Both the position numbers and the translations under genes were made by a program. A stretch of DNA of 64,000 nucleotides. Source: Dama dama. Lineage: Eukaryota > Chordata > Mammalia > Artiodactyla > Cervidae. A model generated the notes under the pieces. The model made no database searches. It was not told the DNA's origin and worked only from the letters and a program-made list of their open reading frames with translations. Location of the stretch: contig NW_026870906.1 in NCBI RefSeq assembly GCF_033118175.1, forward strand, positions 558,001 through 622,000, in the 5' to 3' direction. The first letter of the stretch is position 1. Each line of letters opens with the position of its first letter. Shown here piece by piece: positions 14,260-26,399 of the stretch.

Positions 14260-15060
14260 AATATTTTTCACACCTTTTGAAGTTCTTCATAATTTTAACA
14301 CCTTTTCAGAATCTTCATGATTTTCGAACACCGCTTCATGCTTCTCCTATTTTTCAAACCGTTTCATGCTCCTCATATTTTTGACAGCTTTTGAAGCTCT
14401 TCATATTTTTCAAACCATTTCAGGCTCTTCATGTTTTTCAACACCGTTTCATGCCACTCCTATTTTTCAGACCGTTTCATTCTCCTCATATTTTTGACAG
14501 CTTTTGAAGCTAGTCATATTTTTCACACCTTTTCAGGCTCTTCATATTTTTCAACACTGCTTCATGCTCCTCCTATTTTTCAGACCGTTTCATGCTCCTC
14601 CTATTTTTCAGACCGTTTCATGCTCCTCATATTTTTGACACCTTTTGAACCTCTTCATATTTTTCACACCTTTTCAGGCTATTCATGTTTTTGAACACAG
14701 CTTCATGCTCCTCCTATTTATCAGACCGTTTCATGCTCCTCATATTTTTTACACCTTTTGAAGCTCTTGATTTTTTTCAGAACTTTTCAGGCTCTTCATG
14801 TTTTTCCACACCGCTTCATGCTCCTTCTATTTTTCAAACCGTTTCATGCTCCTCATATTTTTGACAGATTTTGAAGCTCTTCATATTTTCACACTTTTTC
14901 AGGCTATTCATGCATTTCAACACCGCTTCAGTATCCTCCTATTTTTCAGACCGTTTCATGCTCCTCATATTTTTGACATCTTTAGAAGCTCTTCATAATT
15001 TTCACACCTTTTCTGGCTCTTCATGTTTTTCAACACCAGTTCATGCTCCTCCTATTTTTC
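14260..15060 (+). repeat. Higher-order duplication, copy 1 of pair with 17.64-18.45 kb
   Basis: The block matches 17,640-18,450 at an offset of 3,382 bp. Both copies carry a cttcatgattttcgaacacc variant, a gctagtcatattt variant and a ttcatgcatttcaacaccg variant in the same order. Boundaries are approximate. Confidence 0.7.
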
Positions 15061-15443
15061 ATACCGTTTCATGCTCCTCATATTTTTGACACCTTTTGAA
15101 GCTCTTCATATTTTTCACACCTTTTCTGGCTCTTCATGTTTTTCAACATCGCTTCATGCTCCTCCTATATTTCAGACCGTTTCATGCTCCTCATATTTTG
15201 ACACCTTTAGAGGCTCTTCATATTTTTCACACCTTTCCAGGCTCTTCATGTGTTTCAACACCGCTTGATGATCGTCCTATTTTTCAGACCGTTTCATGCT
15301 CCTCATATTTTTGACACCTTTTGAAGCTATTCATATTTTTCACACCTTTTCAGGCTCTTCATATTTTTCAACACCGCTTCATGCTCCTCCTATTTTTCAG
15401 ACCGTTTCATGCTCCTCATATTTTTGACACCTTTTGAAGCTAT

Positions 15444-17390
15444 TTGTATTTTTCACACCTTTTCAGGCTCTTCATGTTTTTGAGCAACGCTTCATTTTCG
15501 TCCTATTGTTCAGACCTTTTCATGCTCCTATTATTTTTCACATCTTTTCAGCTCTTCATATTTTTCACACCTTTTCAGGCTCTTCTTGTTTTTGAACACC
15601 GCTTCATGCTCCTCCTATTTTTAAGACCGTTTCATGCTCCAAATATTTTTCACACCTTTTGAAGTTCTTCATATTTTTCACACCTTTTCAGAATCTTCAT
15701 GGTTTTCGAACACCGCTTCATGCTCCTCCAATTTTTCAGACCGTTTCATGCTCCTCATATTTTTGACACCTTTTGAGGCTCTTCATATTTTTCAAACATT
15801 TTCAGGCTCTTCATGTTTTTCAACACCGTTTCATGCCACTCCTATTTTTCAGACCGTTTCATGCTCCTCATATTTTTGACACCTTTTGAAGCTGTTCATA
15901 TTTTTCACACCTTTTCAAGCTCTTCATGTTTTTGAACACCGCTTCATGCTCCTCCTATTTTTCAAACCGTTTATGCTCCTCGTATTTTTCACACCTTTTG
16001 AAGCTCTTCATATTTTTCACACCTTTTCAGGCTATTCATGTTTTGAACACAGCTACATGCTCCTCCTATTTTTCAGACCGTTTCATGCTCCTCATATTTC
16101 TGATACCTTTTAAAGCTCTTCATATATTTCACACCTTTTCAGGCTCTTCATGTTTTTCAACACCACAACATGCTCCTCCTATTTTCAAGTCCGTTTCATG
16201 CTCATCTCATTTTCGACACCTTTTGAAGCTCTACATATTCTTCACACCTTTTGAAGCTCTTCATTTTTTTCAAAACTGCTTCATGCTCCTCCTATTTTTC
16301 AGACCGTTCATGCTGATCATATTTTTGAAATATTTTGAACCTCTTCATGTTTTTCACATCCTTTCAGGCTTTTCATGATTTTCAACACCGTTTCATGCTC
16401 CTCCTAGTTTTCAGACCGTTTCATGCTCCTCATATTTTGACACCTTTGGAGGCTCTTCATATTTTTCACACCTTTCCAGGCTCTTCATGTGTTTCAACAC
16501 CGCTTAATGATCGTCCTATTTTTCAGACCGTTTCATGCTCCTCATATTTTTGACACCTTTTGAAGCTATTCATATTTTTCACACCTTTTCAGGCTCTTCA
16601 TATTTTTCAACACCGCTTCATGCTACTCCTATTTTTCAGACCATTTCATGCTCCTCCTATTTTTCAGAACGTTTCATGCTCCTCATATTTTTGACACCTT
16701 TTGAAGCTCTTCATATTTTTCACACCTTTTCAGGCTCTTCATGTTTTTGAACAACGTTTCATTTTCCTCCTATTGTTCAGACCATTTCATGCTCCTAATA
16801 TTTTTCACATCTTTTGAGCTCTTCATATTTTTCACACCTTTTCAGGCTCTTCTTGTTTTTGAACACCGCTTTATGCTCCTCCCATTTTTCAGACCGTTTC
16901 ATGCTCCTAATATTTTTCACACCTTTTGAAGTTCTTCATAATTTTCAACCCTTTTCAGAATCTTCATGATTTTCGAACACCGCTTCATGCTCCTCCTATT
17001 TATCAGACCGTATCATGCTCCTCATATTTTTGACAGCTTTTGAAGCTCTTCATATTTTTCAAACCTTTTCATGCTCTTCATGTTTTACAACACCGTTTCA
17101 TGCCACTCCTATTTTTCAGACCGTTTCATGCTCCTCATATTTTTGACAACTTTTGAAGCTAGTCATATTTTTCACACCTTTTCAGGCTCTTCATATTTTT
17201 CAACACTGCTTCATGCTCCTCCTATTTTTCAGACCGTTTCATGCTCCTCCTATTTTTCAGACCGTTTCATGCTCCTCATATTTTTGACACCTTTTGAAGC
17301 TCTTCATATTGTGCACACCTTTTCAGGCTCTTCATGTTTTTGCACAACGCTTAATGCTCCTCCTATTGTTCAGACCATTTCATGCTCCTA
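15444..17390 (+). repeat. Higher-order duplication, copy 1 of pair with 21.9-23.9 kb
   Basis: The left part matches 21.93 kb onward at an offset of about 6,484-6,486 bp, and the right part (from about 16.3 kb) matches 22.8-23.9 kb at 6,599 bp. The 113-115 bp change in offset is about one unit. Shared variants include tcctattgttcagacc, aatcttcatggttttcg and tcatgttttacaacaccg. Confidence 0.7.
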
Positions 17391-17639
17391 ATATTTTTCA
17401 CATCTTTTGAGCTCTTCATATTTTTCACACCTTTTCAGGCTCTTCTTGTTTTTGAACACTGCTTCATGCTCCTCCTATTTTTCAGACCGTTTCATGCTCC
17501 TCCTATTGTTCAGACCATTTCATGCTCCTAATATTTTTCACACCTTTTGAGCTCTTCATATTTTTTACACCTTTTCAGGCTCTTCTTGTTTTTGAACACC
17601 GCTTAATGCTCCTCCCATTTTTCAGACCTTTTCATGCTC

Positions 17640-18450
17640 CTAATATTTTTCACACCTTTTGAAGTTCTTCATAATTTTCACACCTTTTCAGAATCTTCAT
17701 GATTTTCGAACACCGCTTCATGCTTCTCTTATTTTTGAGACCGTTTCATGCTCCTCATATTTTTGACAGCTTTTGAAGCTCTTCATATTTTTCAAACCAT
17801 TTCAGGCTCTTCATGTTTTTCAACACCGTTTCATGCCACTCCTATTTTTCAGACTGTTTCATGCTCCTCATATTTTTGACACCTTTTGAAGCTAGTCATA
17901 TTTTTCACACCTTTTCAGGCTCTTCATATTTTTCAACACTGCTTCATGCTCCTCCTATTTTTCAGACCTTTTCATGCTCCTCCTATTTTTCAGACCGTTT
18001 CATGCTCCTCATATTTTTGACACCTTTTGAACCTCTTCATATTTTTCACACGTTTTCAGGCTATTCATGTTTTTGAACACAGCTTCATGCTCCTCCTATT
18101 TATCAGACCGTTTCATGCTCCTCATATTTTTCACACCTTTTGAAGCTCTTGATTTTTTTCAGAACTTTTCAGGCTCTTCATTTTTTTCCACACCGCTTCA
18201 TGCTCCTCCTATTTTTCAGACCGTTTCATGCTCCTCATATTTTTGACAGATTTTGAAGCTCGTCATATTTTCACACTTTTTCAGGCTATTCATGCATTTC
18301 AACACCGCTTCAGTATCCTCCTATTTTTCAGACCGTTTCATGCTCCTCATATTTTTGACATCTTTAGAAGCTCTTCATAATTTTCACACCTTTTCTGGCT
18401 CTTCATGTTTTTCAACACCAGTTCATGCTCCTCCTATTTTTCATACCGTT
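17640..18450 (+). repeat. Higher-order duplication, copy 2 of pair with 14.26-15.06 kb
   Basis: This is the second member of the 3,382-bp pair. It differs from the first by isolated substitutions, for example gctcgtcatattttc for gctcttcatattttc near 18.26 kb. Boundaries are approximate. Confidence 0.7.
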
Positions 18451-18517
18451 TCATGTTCCTCATATATTTGACACCTTTTGAAGCCCTTCATATTTTTCAC
18501 ACCTTTTCTGGCTCTTC

Positions 18518-19370
18518 ATGTTTTTCAACACCACTTCATGCTCTTCATATTTTTCAGACCTTTTCATGCTCATCTCATTTTTGACACCTTTTGAAGCTCT
18601 TCATGTTTTCACACCTGTTGAAGCTCTTCATATTTTTCACACGTTTTCAGGCTCTTCATGTTTTTCAACACCGCTTCATGCTCCTCCTATTTTTCAGACC
18701 GTTTCATCCTCCTCATATTTTTGACACCGTTTGAAGCTCTTCATATTTTTCACACCTTATCAGTCTCTTCAGGTTTTTGAACACTGCTTCATGCTCCTCC
18801 TATTTTTCAGACCGTTTAATGCTCCTCATGTATTTCACATCTTTTGAAGCTTTTCATATTTTTCACACCTTTTCAGGCTCTTCATGTTTTTGAACACCGT
18901 TTCATGCTCTTCCTATTTTTCAGACCGTTTCATGCTCCTCATATTTTTGAAACCTTTTGAAGCTCTTCATTTATTTTCACACATTTTCAGGCTCTTCATG
19001 TTTTTGAACACAGCTTCACGCTCCTCCTATTTTTCAGACCGTTTCATGCTCCTCATATTTATGATACCTTTTAAAGCTCTTCATATATTTCACACCTTTT
19101 CAGGCTCTTCATGTTTTTTAACACCACAACATGCTCCTCCTATTTTCAAGACCGTTTCATGCTCATCTCATTTTTGACACCTTTTGAAGCTCTACATATT
19201 CTTCACACCTTTTGAAGCTCTTCATTTTTTTCAAAACTGCTTCATGCTCCTCCTATTTTTCAGACCGTTCATGCTGATCATATTTTTGAAACATTTTGAA
19301 CCTCTTCATGTTTTCCACACCTTTTCAGGCTCTTCATGATTTTCAACACCGTTTCATGCTCCTCATATTT
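18518..19370 (+). repeat. Higher-order duplication, copy of the 20.55-21.40 kb block
   Basis: This block matches 20,549-21,400 at an offset of 2,031 bp and 13.27 kb onward at an offset of 5,610 bp. Together the three copies show that 2.03-kb, 5.61-kb and 7.64-kb spacings are sums of one another. Agreement is lost around 19.37 kb, where this copy drops to a shortened cgtttcatgctcctcatat join. Confidence 0.7.
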
Positions 19371-20322
19371 TTGACACCTTTTGAAGCTCTTCTTATTTTT
19401 CACACCTTTTCAGGCTCTTCATGTTTTTCCACACCGCTTCATGCTCCTCCTATTTTTCAGACCGTTTCATGCTCCTCATATTTTTGACACCTTTTGAAGC
19501 TCTTCATATTTTTCACACCTTTGCAGGCTCTTCATGTTTTTGAACACAGCTTCATGCTCCTCCTACTTTTTCAGACCGTTTCATGCTCCTCATATTTCTG
19601 ATACCTTTTAAAGCTCTTCATATATTTCACACCTTTTCAGGCTCTTCATGTTTTTCAACACCACAACATGCTCCTCCTATTTTCAAGACCGTTTCATGCT
19701 CATCTCATTTTTGACACCTTTTGAAGCTCTACATATTCTTAACACCTTTTGAAGCTCTTCATTTTTTTCAAAACTGCTTCATGCTCCTCCTATTTTTCAG
19801 ACCGTTCATGCTGATCATATTTTTGAAACATTTTGAACCTCTTCATGTTTTTCACATCTTTTCAGGCTCTTCATGATTTTCAACACCGTTTCATGCTCCT
19901 CCTATTTTTCAGACCGTTTCATGCTCCTCATATTTTGACACCTTTGGAGGCTCTTCATATTTTTCACACCTTTCCAGGCTCTTCATGTGTTTCAACACCG
20001 CTTAATGATCGTCCTATTTTTCAGACCGTTTCATGCTCCTCATAATTTTGACAGCTTTTGAAGCTCTTCATATTTTCACACTTTTTCAGGCTCTTCATGT
20101 TTTTCCACACCGCTTCATGCTCCTCCTATTTTTCAGACCGTTTCATGCTCCTCATATTTTTGACACCTTTTGAAGCTCTTCATATTTTTCACACCTTTGC
20201 AGGCTCTTCATGTTTCTCAACACCAGTTCATTCTCCTCTTAATTTTGAGATCGTTTCATGCTCCTCATATTTTTGACATCTTTAGAAGCTCTTCATAATT
20301 TTCACACCTTTTCTGGCTCTTC

Positions 20323-21545
20323 ATGTTTTTCAACACCAGTTCATGCTTCTCCTATTTTTCATACCGTTTCATGCTCCTCATATTTTTGACACCTTTTGAA
20401 GCTCTTCATATTTTTCACACCTTTTCTGGCTCTTCATGTTTTTCAACATCGCTTCATGCTCCTCCTATATTTCAGACCGTTTCATGCTCCTCATGTTTTT
20501 CACACCTTTTGAAGCTCTTCATATATTTCACACCTTTTCAGGCTCTACATGTTTTTCAACACCACTTCATGCTCCTCATATTTTTCAGACCTTTTCATGC
20601 TCATCTCATTTTTGACAACTTTTGAAGCTCTTCATGTTTTCACACCTGTTGAAGCTCTTCATATTTTTCACACGTTTTCAGGCTCTTCATGTTTTTCAAT
20701 ACCGCTTCATGCTCCTCCTATTTTTCAGACCGTTTCATCCTCCTCATATTTTTGACACCGTTTGAAGCTCTTCATATTTTTCACACCTTTTCAGACTCTT
20801 CAGGTTTTTGAACACTGCTTCATGCTCCTCCTATTTTTCAGACCGTTTAATGCTCCTCATGTATTTCACATCTTTTGAAGCTTTTCATATTTTTCACACC
20901 TTTTCAGGCTCTTCATGTTTTTCAACACCGTTTCATGCTCTTCCTATTTTTCAGACCGTTTCATGCTCCTCATATTTTTGAAACCTTTTGAAGCTCTTCT
21001 ATTATTTTCACACATTTTCAGGCTCTTCATGTTTTTGAACACCGCTTCATGCTCCTCCTATTTTTCAGACCGTTTCATGCTCCTAATATTTATGATACCT
21101 TTTAAAGCTCTTCATATATTTCACACCTTTTCAGGCTCTTCATGTTTTTCAACACCACAACATGCTCCTCCTATTTTCAAGACCGTTTCATGCTCATCTC
21201 ATTTTTGACACCTTTTGAAGCTCTACATATTCTTCACACCTTTTGAAGCTCTTCATTTTTTTCAAAACTGCTTCATGCTCCTCCTATTTTTCAGACCGTT
21301 CATGCTGATCATATTTTTGAAACATTTTGAACCTCTTCATGTTTTCCACACCTTTTCAGGCTCTTCATGATTTTCAACACCGTTTCATGCTCCTCATATT
21401 TTTCAGACCGTTTCATGCTCCTCATATTTTGACACCTTTAGAGGCTCTTCATATTTTTCACACCTTTTCAGGCTCTTCATGTGTTTCAACACCGCTTGAT
21501 GATCGTCCTATTTTTCAGACCGTTTCATGCACCTCATATTTTTGA
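20323..21545 (+). repeat. Higher-order duplication, copy 2 of pair with 12.7-13.9 kb
   Basis: This is the second member of the pair at 7.64 kb spacing, and it also contains the relative of 18.5-19.4 kb. It differs from copy 1 by scattered single-base changes, for example aataccgcttc for aacaccgcttc near 20.7 kb. The right end lies within the run carrying the cttgatgatcgtcc variant. Confidence 0.72.
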
Positions 21546-21929
21546 CACCTTTTGAAGCTATTCATATTTTTCACACCTTTTCAGGCTCTTCATATTTTTA
21601 AACAACGCTTCATGCTCCTCCTATTTTTCAGACCGTTTCATGCTCCTCCTATTTTTTCAGAACGTTTCATGCTCCTGATATTTTTGACACCTTTTGAAAC
21701 TCTTCATATTTTTCACACCTTTTCAGCCTCTTCATGTTTTTGAACACAGCTTCATGCTCCTCCTATTTTTCAGACCGTGTTATGCTCCTCATATTTTTCA
21801 CACCTTTGAACCTCTTCATTTTTTTCACACTTTTTCAGGCTCTTCATGATTTTAACACCGGTTCATGCTCCTCTTATTTTTCAGACCGTTTCATGCTCCT
21901 CATATTTTTGACACCTTTTGAAGCTCTTC

Positions 21930-23940
21930 ATATTTTGCACACCTTTTCAGGCTCTTCATGTTTTTGAACAACGTTTCATTTTCGTCCTATTGTTCAGACC
22001 TTTTCATGCTCCTATTATTTTTCACATCTTGTGAGCTCTTCATATTTTTCACACCTTTTCAGGCTCTTCTTGTTTTTGAACACCGCTTCATGCTCCTCCT
22101 ATTTTTAAGACCGTTTTATGCTCCCAATATTTTTCACACCTTTTGAAGTTCTTCATATTTTTCACACCTTTTCAGAATCTTCATGGTTTTCGAACACCGC
22201 TTCATGCTCCTCCAATTTTTCAGACCGTTTCATGCTCCTCATATTTTTGACAGCTTTTGAAGCTCTTCATATTTTTCAAACCTTTTCAGGCTCTTCATGT
22301 TTTTCAACACCGTTTCATGCCACTCCTATTTTTCAGACCGTTTCATGCTCCTCATATTTTTGACACCTTTTGAAGCTGTTCATATTTTTCACACCTTTTC
22401 AAGCTCTTCATGTTTTTGAACACCGCTTCATGCTCCTCCTATTTTTCAAACCGTTTTATGCTTCTCGTATTTTTCACACCTTTTGAAGCTCTTCATATTT
22501 TTCACACCTTTTCAGGCTATTCATGTTTTTGAACACAGCTTCATGCTCCTCCTATTTTTCAGACCGTTTCATGCTCCTCATATTTCTGATACCTTTTAAA
22601 GCTCTTCATATATTTCACACCTTTTCAGGCTCTTCATGTTTTTCAACACCACAACATGCTCCTCCTATTTTCAAGACGGTTTCACGCTCATCTCATTTTT
22701 GACACCTTTTGAAGCTCTACATATTCTTCACACCTTTTGAAGCTCTTCATTTTTTTCAAAACTGCTTCATGCTCCTCCTATTTTTCAGACCGCTCATGCT
22801 GATCATATTTTTGAAACATTTTGAACCTCTTCATGTTTTTCACATCTTTTCAGGCTCTTCATGATTTTCAACACCGTTTCATGCTCCTCCAATTTTTCAG
22901 ACCGTTTCATGCTCCTCATATTTTTGACAGCTTTTGAAGCTCTTCATATTTTTCAAACCTTTTCAGGCTCTTCATGTTTTTCAACACCGTTTCATGCCAC
23001 TCCTATTTTTCAGACCGTTTCATGCTCCTCATATTTTGACACCTTTGGAGGCTCTTCATATTTTTCACACCTTTCCAGGCTCTTCATGTGTTTCAACACC
23101 GCTTAATGATCGTCCTATTTTTCAGACCGTTTCATGCTCCTCATATTTTTGACACCTTTTGAAGCTATTCATATTTTTCACACCTTTTCAGGCTCTTCAT
23201 ATTTTTCAACACCGCTTCATGTTACTCCTATTTTTCAGACCGTTTCATTCTCCTCCTATTTTTCAGAACGTTTCATGCTCCTCATATTTTTGACACCTTT
23301 TGAACCTCTTCATATTTTGCACACCTTTTCAGGCTCTTCATGTTTTTGGACAACGCTTCATTTTCCTCCTATTGTTCAGACCATTTCATGCTCCTAATAT
23401 TTTTCACACCTTTTGAGCTCTTCATATTTTTCACACCTTTTCAGGCTCTTCTTGTTTTTGAACACCGCTTCATGCTCCTCCCATTTTTCAGACCGTTTCA
23501 TGCTCCTAATATTTTTCACACCTTTTGAAGTTCTTCATAATTTTCAACCCTTTTCAGAATCTTCATGATTTTCGAACACCGCTTCATGCTCCTCCTATTT
23601 ATCAGACCGTTTCATGCTCCTCATGTTATTGACAGCCTTTGAAGCTCTTCATATTTTTCAAACCTTTTCATGCTCTTCATGTTTTACAACACCGTTTCAT
23701 GCCACTCCTATTTTTCAGACCGTTTCATGCTCCTCATATTTTTGACAACTTTTGAAGCTAGTCATATTTTTCACACCTTTACAGGCTCTTCATATTTTTC
23801 AACACTGCTTCATGCTCCTCCTATTTTTCAGACCGTTTCATGCTCCTCCTATTTTTCAGACCATTTCATGCTCCTCTTATTTTTGACACCTTTTGAAGCT
23901 CTTCATATTTTGCACACCTTTTCAGGCTCTTCATGTTTTT
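21930..23940 (+). repeat. Higher-order duplication, copy 2 of pair with 15.4-17.4 kb
   Basis: This is the second member of the 6.5-6.6 kb pair. It contains the last gctgatcat marker of the array (22,798), here in the form cagaccgctcatg instead of cagaccgttcatg. Confidence 0.7.
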
Positions 23941-24171
23941 GAACAACGCTTCATTTTCCTCCTATTGTTCAGACCATTTCATGCTCCTAATATTTTTCAC
24001 ATCTTTTGAGCTCTTCATATTTTTCACCACTTTTCAGGCTCATCTTGTTTTGAACACCGCTTCATGCTCCTGCTATTTTTCAGACCGTTTCATGCTCCTA
24101 ATATTTTTCACACCTTTTGAAGTTCTTCATAATTTTCAACCCTTTTCAGAATCTTCATGATTTTCGAACAC

Positions 24172-25040
24172 CGCTTCATGCTCCTCCTATTTTTCAGACG
24201 GTTTCATGCTCCTCATATTTTTGACACCTTTGGAAGCTCTTCATATTTTTCACACCTTTTCAGGCTCTTCATGTTTTTCAACACCAATTCATGCTCCTCC
24301 TATTTACCAGACCGTTTCATGATCCTCATATTTTTGACTCCTTTTGAAGCTCTTCATATTTTTCACACTTTTTCAGGCTTTTCAGGTTTTTCTACACTGC
24401 TTCATGTTCCTCCTAATTTTCTGACCGTTTCATGCTCCTCATATTTCTGACACCTTTTGAAGCTCTTCATATATTTCACACCTTTTCAGGCTCTTCATGT
24501 TTTTGAACACCGCTTCATGCTCCTCCTATTATTCAGACCGTTTCATGCTCCTCATGTATTTCACACCTTTTGAAGCTCTTCATATTTTTCACACCTTTTT
24601 AGGCTCTTCATGTTTTTGAACACCGCTTCAAGCTCCTCCTTTTATTCAGACCGTTTCATGCTCCTCATAATTTTGACACCTTTTGAAGCTCTTCATAAAT
24701 TTCACACATTTTCAGGCTCTTCATGTTTTTCAACACCGCTTCATGCTCCTCCTATTTTTCAGACCGTTTCATGCTTTTCATAATTTTGGCACCATTTGAA
24801 GCTCTTCACATTTATCACACCTTTTCATGCTCTTCATCTTTTTCAAATGCGTTTCATGCTCCTCTTATTATTCAGACTGTTTCATGCTCCTCATATTTTG
24901 GACACCTTTTGAAGCTCTTCATATTTTTCACACCTTTTCAGGCTCTTCATGTTTTTCAACACCGCTTCATGCTCCTCCTATTTTTCAGACCGTTTAATGC
25001 TCCTCATATTTTTGACACCTTTTGAATCTCTTCATATATT
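24172..25040 (+). repeat. Higher-order block of satellite A domain 2, first copy
   Basis: The block matches 26,791-27,660 at an offset of 2,619 bp and 31,385-32,250 at a further 4,594 bp. All three carry an attcagacgg-type or tttttcagacggtttc variant, then ttcatgatcctcatat with gactcctttt, then ctacactgcttcatg, then the tcttcacatttatcacac variant. It marks the start of the domain rich in the ctcctattattcag variant (24.5-32.6 kb). Confidence 0.78.
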
Positions 25041-25830
25041 TCACACCTTTTCAGGCTCTTCATGTTTTTCAACACCGCTTCATGCTCCTCCTATTATTCA
25101 GACCGTTTCATGCTCCTCATGTATTTCACACCTTTTGAAGCTCTTCATATTTTTCACACCTTTTCAGGCTCTTCAGGTTTTTGAACACCGATTCAAGCTC
25201 CTCCTGTTTTTCAGACCGTTTCATGCTCTTCATGTACTTCACACCTTTTGAAGCTCTTCATATTTTTTAAAACTGTTCAGGCTTTTCATGTTTTTGAACA
25301 CCGCTTCATGCTCCTCCTATTATTCAGACCGTTTCATGCTCCTCATGTATTTCACACCTTTTGAAGCTCTTCATATTTTTCACACCTTTTCAGGCTCTTC
25401 ATGTTTTTCAACACAAATTCATGCTCCTCCTATTTTTCAGACCGTTTCATGATCCTCATATTTTGACTCCTTTTGAAGCTTTTCACATTATTCACACCTT
25501 TTCAGGGTCTTCATTTATTTCAACAGCACTTCATGCTCCTCCTATTTTTCAGACCGGTTCATGCTCCTCATCTTTCTGACAGCTTTTGAAGATATTCATA
25601 TTTTTCACACCTTTTCAAACTCTTCCTATTTTTCACACCTTTTCAGGCTCTTCATGTTTTTGAACACCGCTTCATGCTCTTCCTATTTTTCAGACCATTT
25701 CATGCTCCTCATGTATTTCACACCTTTTGAAGCTCTTGATATTTTTCACACCTTTTCGGGCTGTTCATGTTTTTGAACACCGTTTCATGCTCCTCCTATT
25801 TATCAAACCGTTTCATGCTCCTCATATTTT
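25030..25830 (+). repeat. Duplication, copy 1 of pair with 30.19-31.0 kb
   Basis: This block matches about 30,190-30,990 at an offset of 5,156 bp, which becomes 5,269 bp from about 25,512 on. The change is exactly 113 bp: the second copy has one additional unit near 30,660-30,772. Shared variants include attcaagctcctcc, aacacaaattcatg and tcatctttctgacagc. Confidence 0.76.
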
Positions 25831-26399
25831 CGACACATTTTGAAGCTCTTCATATTTTTCACACCTTTTCAGGCTTTTCATGTTTTTGTACACCGCTTCA
25901 TGCTCCTCCTATTTTTCAGACCTTTTCATGCGCCTCATATTTTTCACAACTTTTGAAGCTCTTCATATTTTTCAAACCTTTTCAGGCTCCTCATGTTTTT
26001 CAGCACCGCTTCATGCTCCTCCTATTTTTCAGACCGTTTCATGCTCCTCATGTATTTCACACATTTTGAAGCTCTTCATATTTTTCACACCTTTTCAGGC
26101 TCTTCACGTTTTGAACACCGCTTCATGCTCCTCCTATTTTTCAGACCGTTTAATGCTCCTCATGTATTTCACAATTTTTGAAGCTCTTCTTATTTTTCAC
26201 ACCTTTTCAGGCTCTTCATATTTTGAACACCGTTTCATGCTCCTCCTGTTTTTCAGACCTTTTCATGCTCCTCATATTTTTGACACCTTTTGAAGCTCTT
26301 CATATTTTTCACACCTTTAGAGGCTCTTCATGTTTTTGGCACCGTTTCATGTTCCTCCTGTTTTTCAGACCATTTCTTTCTCCTCATATTTTTAACACC

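Larger units (their letters stand above)
1..24150 (+). repeat. Satellite A domain 1: block marked by the ttcatgctgatcat variant
   Basis: This part of satellite A carries a variant subrepeat with the motif ttcatgctgatcat, followed by tttttgaaacattttgaac and usually preceded by a tttttttcaaaactg variant. I count 13 copies, with the gctgatcat core at 899, 1969, 3125, 5468, 5720, 6790, 9749, 13663, 16312, 19273, 19810, 21303 and 22798. I found none after 22.8 kb. Spacings of 1070, 1493-1495 and 2959-2961 bp recur, which indicates nested higher-order duplication. The right boundary is set where the next domain's duplicated blocks begin and is approximate. Confidence 0.8.
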
